64,000 bases of DNA from Streptomyces qinglanensis. Its GTDB lineage: Bacteria > Actinomycetota > Actinomycetes > Streptomycetales > Streptomycetaceae. The translations under genes and the position numbers were made by a program. This document shows, piece by piece, positions 1 through 11,498 of this stretch; the stretch's first letter is position 1; every line of letters begins with the position of its first letter. The stretch spans positions 906,489 to 970,488 of the forward strand of contig NZ_FOGO01000001.1 in NCBI RefSeq assembly GCF_900111245.1, given 5' to 3'. The notes beneath the pieces were generated by a model. It had not been told where the DNA came from, ran no database searches, and saw only the letters and a list, made by a program, of their open reading frames with translations.

Positions 1-29
1 GTCGTCCCACGTCCTCCGCGGGTCCCCCG

Positions 30-2177
<2,148 letters not shown>

Positions 2178-2248
2178 TCAACACCGTTTTGTGCGAATCC
2201 TCGCCGCGACCGGTGACAGGTCGGTGACTCAGTGCCACATTGCTCTGT

Positions 2249-3346
2249 ATGAACGCACCTCGCGCGCACTCATCGCAGCCCCATCCCGTCTTCTGCACGA
2301 TCGTGCCTCCGCACCTCCTCGACCAGGTGTCCAGGAACAGCGACGACCTTCTCTCCCGGCCCGCGCGGCGCACTCTGGAGCAGGACGCGACCCAGCGAAC
2401 CCGACGCCAGATCACTACTGTGCGTCACGGGCTGCTCGCGGGGGCACCGGTCGCACCGGACATCGACCCCGCCGAGCGCACCCCGCAGCGCACCATCTCC
2501 GACGCGGACAACAAGGAGCGGCTGCCCGGCGAGGAGATCCGCGCCGAGGGCAGCGAGCCCGTCCAGGACGCCTCGGTCAACCGGGCCTACGCCGGCCTGG
2601 GCGCCACTTTCGAGCTCTACCTGAGCGTCTACGACCGCTATTCCATCGACGGCGCCGGGCTGCCCCTGGACGCGACGGTGCACTACGGCGAGGAGTACGC
2701 CAACGCCTTCTGGGACGGCGAGCGCATGGTGTTCGGCGACGGCGACGGCGAGATCTTCCGCGATTTCACCCTGCCGGTGGACGTCATCGGGCACGAGCTG
2801 ACCCACGGCGTGACGCAGTACAGCGCCAACCTGGAGTACTACGGCCAGTCCGGGGCGCTCAACGAGTCGGTCTCCGATGTCTTCGGCGCCCTGATCAAGC
2901 AGCACAGCCTGGGCCAGAGCGCGCAGGAAGCCGACTGGCTGATCGGCTCCGGGCTGTTCACCGACCGGGTGGAGGGCGCGGCGCTGCGCTCCATGAAGGC
3001 GCCCGGCACGGCCTACGACGACGATGTGCTCGGCAAGGACCCGCAGCCGGCGACGATGGAGGACTACGTCTCCACCGGCGCCGACAACGGCGGGGTGCAC
3101 ATCAACTCCGGCATCCCCAACCACGCCTTCTACCAGCTCGCCGTGGACCTGGGCGGCAACGCCTGGGAGCGCGCGGGCCAGATCTGGTACGACACCCTCA
3201 CGGGTGGTTCGCTGCAGCCGGACACGGACTTCGCCGCGTTCGCCGCGGCGACCACCGAGGCCGCCTCGGCCCGCTACGGCGACGGCAGCGACGAGCACGA
3301 GGCGGTGCGCAAGTGCTGGTCCGAGGTGGGTGTGACGACGGAGTGA
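2249..3346 (+). CDS. M4 family metallopeptidase, protealysin-like
   Basis: A 365-aa zinc endopeptidase of the thermolysin family. The zinc site is HELTH (H182, E183, H186) with the third ligand E206 in NESVSD; the region HINSGIPNHAFY (from about H284) supplies the later active-site histidine (about H292). There is no signal peptide. The N-terminus carries CTIVPPHLL, the short PPL-type propeptide of protealysins, so the enzyme is probably intracellular and kept latent by a short pro-segment. The ATG at 2249 is preferred over an in-frame TTG at 2240. No Shine-Dalgarno sequence is visible; a weak GTGACA-N17-CACATT lies upstream, compatible with a leaderless mRNA. The next gene looks like its inhibitor. 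Confidence 0.93.
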   Translation: MNAPRAHSSQPHPVFCTIVPPHLLDQVSRNSDDLLSRPARRTLEQDATQRTRRQITTVRHGLLAGAPVAPDIDPAERTPQRTISDADNKERLPGEEIRAEGSEPVQDASVNRAYAGLGATFELYLSVYDRYSIDGAGLPLDATVHYGEEYANAFWDGERMVFGDGDGEIFRDFTLPVDVIGHELTHGVTQYSANLEYYGQSGALNESVSDVFGALIKQHSLGQSAQEADWLIGSGLFTDRVEGAALRSMKAPGTAYDDDVLGKDPQPATMEDYVSTGADNGGVHINSGIPNHAFYQLAVDLGGNAWERAGQIWYDTLTGGSLQPDTDFAAFAAATTEAASARYGDGSDEHEAVRKCWSEVGVTTE

Positions 3347-3432
3347 CCGCGGCGGCAGCCGGCTGACACCGTCCGCCCGAACCCGCCCGTCCGGCCCTTA
3401 CCGTGCGGCCGCCGGGCGGGGAGGATGGAGCC

Positions 3433-3711
3433 ATGCGTATCACTGTCATCCGCACAGGCGGCTTCGCCGGGCTCACCCGTCGGGCCACCGTCGAGACCGG
3501 CGACCGGCCCGACGCCGAGGAACTCGCGCAACTGGCCGACCAGGCGGTGCGCGAGGGCCTCAGCGAGGCGCCGACGGGCGTGCCCGACGGGTTCCACTAC
3601 GAGGTCGACGTGGCGACCGACCAGTCGGCCGCCACCGCGCACTTCGCCGACCCCAAGCTCACCGAGGCGCAGTCGGCACTGGTGAGAAAGGTGCTCAAGG
3701 AAGGCGCGTGA
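3433..3711 (+). CDS. emfourin-like M4 protease inhibitor (92 aa)
   Basis: A small acidic protein beginning MRITVIRTGGFAGLTR. The RTGGFAG start, the length and the position directly after a protealysin-type protease match emfourin, a proteinaceous inhibitor of M4 peptidases known to sit beside protealysin genes. The pair would act as a cytosolic protease with its antidote. The start is fixed by GGAGGATGGAGCC immediately upstream. The gap to the protease stop is 86 nt, with no clear promoter or terminator in it, so co-transcription is likely. The inhibitor role is inferred from family resemblance and context. Confidence 0.8.
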   Translation: MRITVIRTGGFAGLTRRATVETGDRPDAEELAQLADQAVREGLSEAPTGVPDGFHYEVDVATDQSAATAHFADPKLTEAQSALVRKVLKEGA

Positions 3712-3741
3712 GCGGCCGGGTGCCGCCCGGGTCCGGCAGCT

Positions 3742-3791
3742 CCTGCCCTGACGGGGTCCGGCCCGCGCGGGCCGGACCCCGTCAGGGCAGG
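3742..3791. terminator. 50-bp perfect palindrome, bidirectional terminator
   Basis: Two 25-nt arms with no unpaired centre form an exact inverted repeat between the convergent emfourin and acid phosphatase genes. It overlaps the phosphatase stop codon by ten bases. There is no T-tract, which is usual for high-GC actinobacterial terminators. Confidence 0.8.
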
Positions 3792-4582
3792 TAGTACATG
3801 GGGTTGGGCATCTTGACCGCGCGGCCGGAGTGCCCGCCCTTGAGGTCGCTGTACTGGTCACCGAAGTTGGCGAGGATGTCGTAGCCCTGTGCCTCGAGGT
3901 GCTTGCGGGTGCCGGACTTGTACTCGATCGTCGTGCAGTCGCTGCCGCACTTGAGGTAGGGCGGCGGGTTCTCCTCGTCCTTGAGGAAGAAGTGCTCCTT
4001 GTCGACCGGGTTGCGGTAGCCGGCCTCCTTGAGGTTCCGGACGCTCCAGTCGCGCTGGTACTCCTTGCGCCCGGTCACCAGGAAGACGGTGATGCCCTTG
4101 CCGTGCGCCCAGTTGACGAGCTTGCGCATGCCGAAGACCGGGTCCATGTCGGTGGTCCGCAGATAGTCGTCCTGCGCCTGCGGGGTGTAGTGGTAGCCGA
4201 TCCGCCGCTCGAAGTTGTAGGTGAGCAGGGTGGTGTCGTCCACGTCGACGACGACGGCCGGCTTGTCGCCGGAGCCGTGCCGGGATCCGTGCGCGTCGTA
4301 CCGGCGCAGGTCCCGGGTGAGGTCCTTGCGGGCCTTCGCGGCGATGCGGCGGGTCTGCTTCGCGTAGTTGCTGTGGGGCGAGGCGTAGTGCTCGCCGTCG
4401 GGGGTCTCGATGTCGCCGTAGTACGCCTCGATCTTCGTCTTCACCTGGTCGAGGTTGGGGATCTCCTTGTCGGTCCTGGGCACGGCGTGCTCGGCCGTGG
4501 CCTGGCCGACGCCGAAGAAGGCCGTACCCGCGACGGCGGCGACGGCCACGAGCGGCAGAACGGAACGGAGAGGTCGGGGCAT
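3782..4582 (-). CDS. secreted HAD-family acid phosphatase (class B-like)
   Basis: A 266-aa protein with a cleavable Sec signal (charged MPRPLR, hydrophobic core, then GQATA). The HAD nucleophile motif DVDDT is at about residues 112-117, followed by a threonine motif (FLVTGR) and a downstream acidic loop near GDQYSD. This matches the plant/bacterial acid phosphatase family (HAD IIIB), which releases phosphate from organic monoesters outside the membrane. A strong GAGGAG precedes the ATG. It converges on the emfourin gene. An imperfect operator-like inverted repeat lies upstream (4662-4681). Confidence 0.88.
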   Translation of the reverse strand: MPRPLRSVLPLVAVAAVAGTAFFGVGQATAEHAVPRTDKEIPNLDQVKTKIEAYYGDIETPDGEHYASPHSNYAKQTRRIAAKARKDLTRDLRRYDAHGSRHGSGDKPAVVVDVDDTTLLTYNFERRIGYHYTPQAQDDYLRTTDMDPVFGMRKLVNWAHGKGITVFLVTGRKEYQRDWSVRNLKEAGYRNPVDKEHFFLKDEENPPPYLKCGSDCTTIEYKSGTRKHLEAQGYDILANFGDQYSDLKGGHSGRAVKMPNPMYYLP

Positions 4583-4661
4583 TGCACGGCTCCTCGCGGC
4601 GAGTTGGCAGGGGCATGAGAACTCGGGGAACGTAGCAGTGCGCCCGGCCCCTCATCTACGC

Positions 4662-4681
4662 GCGAAGATTCAATGCTTCGC
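4662..4681. repeat. inverted repeat GCGAAG-N8-CTTCGC
   Basis: A 6-bp inverted repeat with an AT-rich 8-nt spacer, about 80 nt upstream of the phosphatase start, in the 290-bp gap between it and the PfkB kinase gene. It could be an operator. No known regulator site is recognised. Confidence 0.35.
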
Positions 4682-4872
4682 AAAAACCTGCCGCGGCACC
4701 GGCGCAGCAGCCCGGCAGCGGACCGCTCCGGCGAGGGCGCCGGTCCGGGCCCGCGAGGCACTATGGTCGGGGTCGAACCGCACAGCCCGGTCCGGCGTAC
4801 CGGGCGTCCCCGCAGTCCGGGGGCAGCGGCAACACTCGACGGGCATCGACGGGCATCGACGGGGAAGGCACG

Positions 4873-6114
4873 GTGAGCACGGTGAGCACGCGCGGGAGCC
4901 CCGGGGCCGGTCCGCCCCTGCCCGGCCGGCCGGGACGCGGCCTCGTCCACCCGGTCCATCCGGTCCGTCCGCACCCCTCGCACGGGCACCCCCGGCAGCC
5001 GCACCGCGCCGCCCTCTCCCGTCCGCTCTTCGACCCGCTGGCGGCCGTCCGCCCGTCCGACGCACCGCGCTGGGACGTCTATCTGACGGGCACCGTCTTC
5101 CTGGACATCATCTTCACCGGGCTCGACTCCGCGCCGGTGCGCGGCACCGAATCCTGGGCCCGCGGCATGGGCTCCTCCCCCGGCGGCATCGCCAACATGG
5201 CGACCGCGCTCGCCCGGCTGGGGCTGCGCACCTCGCTGGCCGCCGCGTTCGGCGACGACATGTACGGCGACTACTGCCGCGAAGAACTGGAGGCGGGCGA
5301 GGGCATCGACCTGTCGCTGTCGCACACCGTCCCCGGCTGGCACTCGCCCGTCACCGTCTCGATGGCGTACGAGGGCGAGCGCACGATGATCTCGCACGGC
5401 CACGAGGCACCGCCGAAGAACGCCGCGACCGCCTACGATCCGGACGCGCCCGAGTGCCCGCCCCCGGCCACCGCGTGCGTCTCCTCGCTGGTGCCGGGCC
5501 GCCCCCAGGAGTGGATCGGGACCGCCGCGCGGCGCGGCAGCCGCATCTTCGCCGATGTCGGCTGGGACGAGACCGGCCGCTGGGACCCGGCGGCGCTGGC
5601 CGAACTGCCCGACTGCGAGGCGTTCCTGCCCAACGCGGCCGAGGCGATGCGCTACACCCGCACCGAGACCCCGCAGGCCGCCGCGCACGCCCTGGCCGAG
5701 TACGTGCCGGTGGCCGTGGTGACCATGGGGGCGGACGGCGCCTACGCGGTGGACGCGCGCAGCGGAGAGACGGCGACGGTGCCGGCGATCACCGTGGAGG
5801 CACTGGACACCACCGGCGCCGGAGACGTGTTCGTCGCCGGGTTCGTCACCGGCAGCCTCGCCGGCTGGCCGCTGGCCGACCGGCTTGCCTTCGCCGGGCT
5901 GACCGCGGCGCTGTCCGTCCAGGAGTTCGGCGGCTCGCTGTCGGCACCCGGCTGGCCCGAGATCGCCGCGTGGTGGCGCAGGGTGGGCTGCCAGGAGGCC
6001 GACTGCGGCCACTACGCCTTCCTGGACCGCATCCTCACCGACTGTGCGGCCTCGGCGCCTCCCCGGCGTGCCGTCCCCACCCTCGGATTCCGCCGCACCG
6101 GCGACGACGACTGA
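4873..6114 (+). CDS. PfkB-family carbohydrate/nucleoside kinase
   Basis: A 413-aa ribokinase-fold protein. The N-terminal signature region reads GMGSSPGGIANMATALARLG (about residues 97-116), and the C-terminal anion hole and catalytic base are in DTTGAGDVF (about 312-320). The substrate cannot be told. The first ~55 residues are Pro/His/Arg-rich and not part of the fold, so the true start could be internal, but GTG at 4873 follows GGGGAAGG at good spacing. A triple CATCGACGGG-type repeat lies just upstream (4838-4864). It stands alone, convergent with the ABC exporter operon. Confidence 0.85.
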   Translation: MSTVSTRGSPGAGPPLPGRPGRGLVHPVHPVRPHPSHGHPRQPHRAALSRPLFDPLAAVRPSDAPRWDVYLTGTVFLDIIFTGLDSAPVRGTESWARGMGSSPGGIANMATALARLGLRTSLAAAFGDDMYGDYCREELEAGEGIDLSLSHTVPGWHSPVTVSMAYEGERTMISHGHEAPPKNAATAYDPDAPECPPPATACVSSLVPGRPQEWIGTAARRGSRIFADVGWDETGRWDPAALAELPDCEAFLPNAAEAMRYTRTETPQAAAHALAEYVPVAVVTMGADGAYAVDARSGETATVPAITVEALDTTGAGDVFVAGFVTGSLAGWPLADRLAFAGLTAALSVQEFGGSLSAPGWPEIAAWWRRVGCQEADCGHYAFLDRILTDCAASAPPRRAVPTLGFRRTGDDD

Positions 6115-6227
6115 GACCGCCCCCGGCACACCGACGGGGCGGCGCCTGCGGCATGTCGCCGGTGGGCGCCGCCCCGGGTGGGACGCGGTGCGGAATGTTC
6201 GGAGGGTGGCGCGCGGCTGCACGCCGG

Positions 6228-7019
6228 CTACTTGGGGTCCCGCCTGAAGGCCGAGGTCGACCAGCGGTAGCCGAGTGCGCCGAGCACCAGGCACCAGGCG
6301 AGCGCCAGCCACCCGTTGTGGCCGATCTCGGTGCCGAGCAGCAGTCCGCGCAGCGTTTCGATGGCCGGGGTGAAGGGCTGGTACTCGGCGATCGGCTGGA
6401 ACCAGCCCGGCATCGCGTCGATCGGTGTGAAGGCGCTGGAGATGAGCGGCAGCAGGAACAGCGGCACCGCCATGTTGCTGGCGGCCTCGGCGTTCGGGCT
6501 GGCCGTTCCCATCCCGACCGCGATCCAGGTGACGGCCGCGGCGAAGAGCGTCAGGAAGCCGAACGCGGCCAGCCATTCCAGGACGGTGGCGTCCGTGGAG
6601 CGGAAGCCGATGGCCACGCCGACGGCACCGACGAGCACGACGCTGGCGACCGACTGGATCACGCTGCCGACGACGTGCCCGATGAGCACGGATCCGCGGT
6701 GGATGGCCATGGTGCGGAAGCGGGCCATGATGCCCTCGGACATGTCGGTGGCCACGGAGACCGCGGCGCCGACGACGGTGCTGCCGATGGTCATCAGCAG
6801 GATGCCCGGGACGACATAGGCGAGGTAGGCGGAGCGGTCCGCTCCGCCGCCCGCGATCCCCGCGCTCATCGTGTCCCCGAAGATGTAGACGAACAGGAGC
6901 AGCAGCATCACCGGGGTGAGCAGCAGGTTCAGCGTCAGCGACGGGTAGCGGCGCACGTGCAGCAGGTTGCGGCGCAGCATCGTGGACGAGTCGCGTACGG
7001 CGAGGGTGAGTGCGCTCAT
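6228..7019 (-). CDS. ABC-2 type exporter permease (DrrB-like)
   Basis: A 263-aa integral membrane protein with about six hydrophobic segments and the ABC-2 layout: an N-terminal cytoplasmic stretch, then VMLLLLFVYIFG and further helices. The conserved middle PLISSAFTPIDAMPGW matches daunorubicin-resistance-type permeases. The ATG at 7019 overlaps the ATPase stop by 4 nt (ATGA), so the two are translationally coupled. It would form the membrane channel of a drug or lipid exporter. Substrate unknown. Confidence 0.92.
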   Translation of the reverse strand: MSALTLAVRDSSTMLRRNLLHVRRYPSLTLNLLLTPVMLLLLFVYIFGDTMSAGIAGGGADRSAYLAYVVPGILLMTIGSTVVGAAVSVATDMSEGIMARFRTMAIHRGSVLIGHVVGSVIQSVASVVLVGAVGVAIGFRSTDATVLEWLAAFGFLTLFAAAVTWIAVGMGTASPNAEAASNMAVPLFLLPLISSAFTPIDAMPGWFQPIAEYQPFTPAIETLRGLLLGTEIGHNGWLALAWCLVLGALGYRWSTSAFRRDPK

Positions 7020-7981
7020 CGCGCGGCCTCCTCGGTCTGGTGGTGCTGGGCGGGCACGGTGGTGGAGCCGGTCAGGGCGAAGAACACGTCGTCGAGGTCG
7101 GGGGTGTGCACGGTCAGCTCGTCGGCCTCGACACCGGCGGAGTCCAGCCAGTCGAGGAGGGAGCGCAGTTCGCGCTGGCTGCCGTCGCTGGGGATCTGCA
7201 GCGCCAGCGCCTCGTCGTCCCGGACCGTCTCGCGCAGCGCGGAGGCCGCCGAGCGGTAGGCCGCCGGGTCGGAGAAGCGGAGCCGGACGTGTCCGCCGGG
7301 AATGAGCCGCTTGAGTTCCTCCGCGCTCCCTTCGGCGGCGAGCGTGCCGTTGTCGAGCACCGCGATCCGGTCGGCGAGTTCGTCGGCCTCCTCCAGGTAC
7401 TGGGTGGTGAGGAAGACGGTCACCCCGTCGGAGACGAGTTCGCGGATGATCTGCCACATGGTGTGGCGGCTGCGCGGGTCGAGGCCGGTGGTCGGCTCGT
7501 CGAGGAAGATGATGCGCGGGCCGCCCACGAGTGTCATGGCGATGTCCAGCCGGCGCTTCATACCGCCCGAATAGCCGGCCGCGGGCTTCTTCGCGGCCTC
7601 CACCAGGTCGAACCGCTCCAGCAGCGCCGCGACGGTGCGGCGGCCCTCGCGCTTGGGGAGGCGGTGCAGGTCCGCCATCAGGAGCATGTTCTCCTCGCCG
7701 GTGATCAGCCCGTCGACCGCGGAGAACTGCCCGGTGACCCCGATCGCGGCCCGTACCGCCTGCGGTTCGGCGGCCAGGTCGTGGCCGCCGACGCGCAGGT
7801 CACCGCCGTCGGGAGCGACGAGGGTGGAGAGGATCTTGACGGCGGTGGTCTTGCCGGCGCCGTTCGGGCCGAGCAGGGAGAAGATCGTTCCGGCGGGCAC
7901 CGACAGGTCGATGCCGTCGAGCACGACCTTGTCGCCGTAGGACTTGCGCAGCCCCTTCGCCGCGATGGCCAAGCTGGTCAT
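7016..7981 (-). CDS. ABC exporter ATP-binding protein (DrrA-like)
   Basis: A 321-aa ATPase with Walker A GPNGAGKTT (about 38-46), signature YSGGMKRRLD (about 139-148), Walker B IIFLDEPTTGLDP (about 157-169) and a C-terminal extension of the type found in DrrA. Energises the permease encoded next in the operon. The start ATG at 7981 lies 26 nt after the DUF4097 gene stop. The order DUF4097 - ATPase - permease, with a divergent regulator, suggests one regulated exporter operon. Confidence 0.94.
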   Translation of the reverse strand: MTSLAIAAKGLRKSYGDKVVLDGIDLSVPAGTIFSLLGPNGAGKTTAVKILSTLVAPDGGDLRVGGHDLAAEPQAVRAAIGVTGQFSAVDGLITGEENMLLMADLHRLPKREGRRTVAALLERFDLVEAAKKPAAGYSGGMKRRLDIAMTLVGGPRIIFLDEPTTGLDPRSRHTMWQIIRELVSDGVTVFLTTQYLEEADELADRIAVLDNGTLAAEGSAEELKRLIPGGHVRLRFSDPAAYRSAASALRETVRDDEALALQIPSDGSQRELRSLLDWLDSAGVEADELTVHTPDLDDVFFALTGSTTVPAQHHQTEEAAR

Positions 7982-8007
7982 GACAGGTGCTCCTTCGAAG
8001 CTGCGGG

Positions 8008-8667
8008 TCAGAGGCTGCGGGCGGTGATGTCGCCCTTGGTGGTGGCCGCGTGGATGTCGAGTTCGGTGGTGCCGTCGTTCTTGAGGGAGTTGCTGACACT
8101 GCCCCAGGAGGTGGCCTCCAGCGCGGCCGAGACGCCGGTGGCGGCGCCGACCGAGATGTCGCCCTGCTGGGTGCGGAGCACGACCGTGCCGCGCACGGCC
8201 TCGGCGATCCGGATGTCGCCTCTGGCGGTGCTGATCTCCGCGGAGCCGCCCAGCCGGCCGATCTCGACGTCGCCGTCGACCGCGGTGAGGCGGACCGCCG
8301 CCGCTTCGTCGACCTTGATCCGGCGGTACGCGCCGTCGAAGTCGATGTCGCCCAGCCGGCCGACGGCGCGGAACTCGGTGCTCGCCGCCTTCGCCTGGAC
8401 ACGGGATCCGGCGGGCAGTCGGACGGTCACCTCGACGGATCCGGAGGGGCCGAGGTGCTTCTTCCCGTCCGGGAGCCCGATCCGCAGGACGCCGTCGGCG
8501 TACCCGGTCGTGGCCCGCTCCGCGGCCTGCACGTCGCGGGTCTTCGAGGCGTTCGAGGGGCGGATCTCGACCACGGTGTCGACGCGGTCGGCGGCGATGA
8601 TCTGGACGCGGCCGGCGGGGATGTCCAGGACGGCGGCGATCGGGGCGGGGGTGTCGAAGGTCTGCAT
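8008..8667 (-). CDS. DUF4097-type beta-repeat protein
   Basis: A 219-aa soluble protein without signal peptide or membrane segment. It is built from short repeating beta elements (for example VRLTAVDGDVEIGRLGGSAE and then ISTARGDIRIAEAVRG), typical of DUF4097/adhesin-like beta-solenoids. Function unknown. Homologs often sit beside DrrAB-type ABC genes, as here. AAGGAG precedes the ATG. It is first in the operon, downstream of a TTGCGC-N17-TAGCTT promoter that is overlapped by an inverted repeat, so the whole operon is probably repressed by the divergent regulator. Confidence 0.85.
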   Translation of the reverse strand: MQTFDTPAPIAAVLDIPAGRVQIIAADRVDTVVEIRPSNASKTRDVQAAERATTGYADGVLRIGLPDGKKHLGPSGSVEVTVRLPAGSRVQAKAASTEFRAVGRLGDIDFDGAYRRIKVDEAAAVRLTAVDGDVEIGRLGGSAEISTARGDIRIAEAVRGTVVLRTQQGDISVGAATGVSAALEATSWGSVSNSLKNDGTTELDIHAATTKGDITARSL

Positions 8668-8706
8668 CGTGTTCTCCTTGGTGGACCGCTGTTTCGAACA
8701 ATGGAA

Positions 8707-8735
8707 AAGCTACGTTGCGTTCATGGAACGCGCAA
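8707..8735 (-). promoter_or_regulatory. promoter of the DUF4097-ABC operon
   Basis: On the minus strand, TTGCGC (8730-8735) and TAGCTT (8707-8712) are separated by 17 nt and followed by an AAGGAG and the ATG at 8667. The operator repeat 8713-8737 covers the spacer and the -35. Confidence 0.65.
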
Positions 8736-8737
8736 CG
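8713..8737. promoter_or_regulatory. operator 1: CGTTGCG-N11-CGCAACG
   Basis: A perfect 7-bp inverted repeat over the leftward promoter. The same half-sites recur at 8785-8815 and at 8829-8834, so this is probably the binding site of the adjacent GbsR/MarR-type regulator. Confidence 0.65.
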
Positions 8738-8784
8738 CTCTTTTCTTTCAGAAAACACGAATTAGCAGCTCAGAGGCGGTAAAT

Positions 8785-8815
8785 CGTTGCGCCGAGCATG
8801 AACGGTAACGCAACG
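8785..8815. promoter_or_regulatory. operator 2: CGTTGCG-N17-CGCAACG
   Basis: The same 7-bp half-sites as operator 1 with a 17-nt spacer, six bases longer (about half a helical turn). It lies between the two divergent promoters. Confidence 0.55.
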
Positions 8816-8830
8816 AGCACCAGGAGAGCG

Positions 8831-8860
8831 TTGCAATGAATTGAAGGTGAACGCTATCCT
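8831..8860 (+). promoter_or_regulatory. promoter of the regulator gene
   Basis: TTGCAA (8831-8836), 18 nt, TATCCT (8855-8860). The -35 is embedded in a third CGTTGC half-site, which fits autoregulation. GGAGGAG precedes the ATG at 8896. Confidence 0.6.
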
Positions 8861-8895
8861 GGGAGCCGCGGACGACGAACACGGAGGAGACAGCG

Positions 8896-9681
8896 ATGCC
8901 AGGAGGCAGGCTCACCCGCAAGGACCGCCAGCAGATCGCGCAGGGACTGGCCGACGGCCTCCCCTACGCCGAGATCGCCCGGCAGCTCGAGCGCCCGACC
9001 TCGACGATCACGCGGGAGGTGCTGCGCAACGGCGGCCCCTCGGACTACCGCGCGGAGCCCGCGCACCGGGCCACCGAGCGCCGCGCCCAGCGGCGCAGGA
9101 CCGGCACCTCCCGGCAGCCGGAACCGGTGGCCCTGCCGCACGGGCGCGATCCCGAGGCCGTGGCCGCGTACGAGGAGCAGTTCACCGACGTCCTGATGCA
9201 GTCGGGGCTGTCCAACCGGATGATGGCGCGGACCCTGGTCTGCCTCCTGACCGCCGATTCCGGCAGCATGACCGCGGCCGAGCTCGTCCGGCGCCTCCAG
9301 GTCAGCCCGGCCTCCGTCTCCAAGTCCATCGCCTTCCTGGAGAGCCAGTCCCTGATCCGCAGGGAGCGCGACGAGCGCCGCCGCGAGCGCTACATCGTCG
9401 ACGAGAGCCTCTGGTACCAGTCGATGGCCGCCAGCGTCCGGGCCCTGGACCAGCAGGTCGAGATCTCACGGCGGGGCGTCGACGTCCTGGGCCCCGGCAC
9501 CCCGGCCGCCGCCCGCCTGGAGAACACCGCCCGCTTCCTCGACTTCGTCTCCGAGAGCCTCGCCCGCGCCATGGAGCAGGCCCGCGACGTGCTGCACACG
9601 GACACCGCGCCCGCGGATCCCGCATCGCACCCGGCCCCCTCCCCCGAGGGCGCCGCCGAGCGGCCCGCGGCCCGCGGTTAG
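8896..9681 (+). CDS. GbsR/MarR-type regulator with extra N-terminal HTH
   Basis: A 261-aa protein with two DNA-binding modules. Residues 4-45 resemble the IS30/Hin-type helix-turn-helix (GLADGLPYAEIARQLERPTS). Residues about 95-170 form a MarR/GbsR-like winged helix (VRRLQVSPASVSKSIAFLES, then the wing RRERDERRRERY). The tail is Pro/Ala-rich. It probably represses the divergent DUF4097-ABC exporter operon and itself through the CGTTGCG repeats. The ligand is unknown. The start is well defined by GGAGGAG. Confidence 0.85.
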   Translation: MPGGRLTRKDRQQIAQGLADGLPYAEIARQLERPTSTITREVLRNGGPSDYRAEPAHRATERRAQRRRTGTSRQPEPVALPHGRDPEAVAAYEEQFTDVLMQSGLSNRMMARTLVCLLTADSGSMTAAELVRRLQVSPASVSKSIAFLESQSLIRRERDERRRERYIVDESLWYQSMAASVRALDQQVEISRRGVDVLGPGTPAAARLENTARFLDFVSESLARAMEQARDVLHTDTAPADPASHPAPSPEGAAERPAARG

Positions 9682-9893
9682 GGTCGGGCGCCGGGTCCTG
9701 CCCGGGCCCGCGGCACCCGGCCGGGCCCGCGGGCTCCGCGGACCGCGCCGGAGGGCTCCGGCGCCGCCGCACACGGGGGGCTCTCACCTGCGCGCGGGAA
9801 AACCGGCCGCCCCCGCCCGCGGGGGCGTCGTACCCTGGAGCCGTAGTGGAAGAACGCCGCAGCGAGGGAGATGAGCAGGCCCAGAGGCCGCCC

Positions 9894-10985
<1,092 letters not shown>

Positions 10986-10997
10986 CCGGCACCCACC

Positions 10998-11498
10998 ATG
11001 TCGATCGACGTCAACAACGAGTCCGGCCGCCGGGTCGACGAGGAGGCGGTGCTCGACATCGCCCGCTACGCCCTGACCCGGATGCGCATCCATCCGCTCT
11101 CGGAACTGTCGGTGATCGCCGTCGACGCGGGCACCATCGAGCAGTTGCACCGGCAGTGGATGGACCTGCCGGGGCCCACGGACGTGATGTCCTTCCCGAT
11201 GGACGAGCTGCGTCCGCCCGCCCGGGACGAGGAGGAACCCCCGCAGGGCCTCCTCGGCGACATCGTGCTGTGCCCGGAGGTCGCCGAGAAGCAGGGCGCC
11301 GACGCGCCGACGCGGCACTCCATGGACGAGGAGCTGCAACTGCTCACCGTCCACGGGGTGCTGCACCTGCTGGGCTACGACCACGAGGAGCCCGGGGAGC
11401 GGGCCGAGATGTTCGGCCTGCAGTCCGCGATCGTCGACGGCTGGCGCGCCGAGCGCGGCCTGTCCGGGCCCTCACCGGCCCCGACGACGACCTCGTGA
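10998..11498 (+). CDS. ybeY: rRNA maturation endoribonuclease YbeY
   Basis: A 166-aa metalloprotein with the zinc motif [11 protein letters not shown] (H119, H123, H129). Acts in 16S rRNA 3'-end maturation and ribosome quality control. It follows phoH closely and its stop overlaps the next gene (GTGA), giving a tight three-gene operon. Length and motif are typical. Confidence 0.96.
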   Translation: MSIDVNNESGRRVDEEAVLDIARYALTRMRIHPLSELSVIAVDAGTIEQLHRQWMDLPGPTDVMSFPMDELRPPARDEEEPPQGLLGDIVLCPEVAEKQGADAPTRHSMDEELQLLTVHGVLHLLGYDHEEPGERAEMFGLQSAIVDGWRAERGLSGPSPAPTTTS

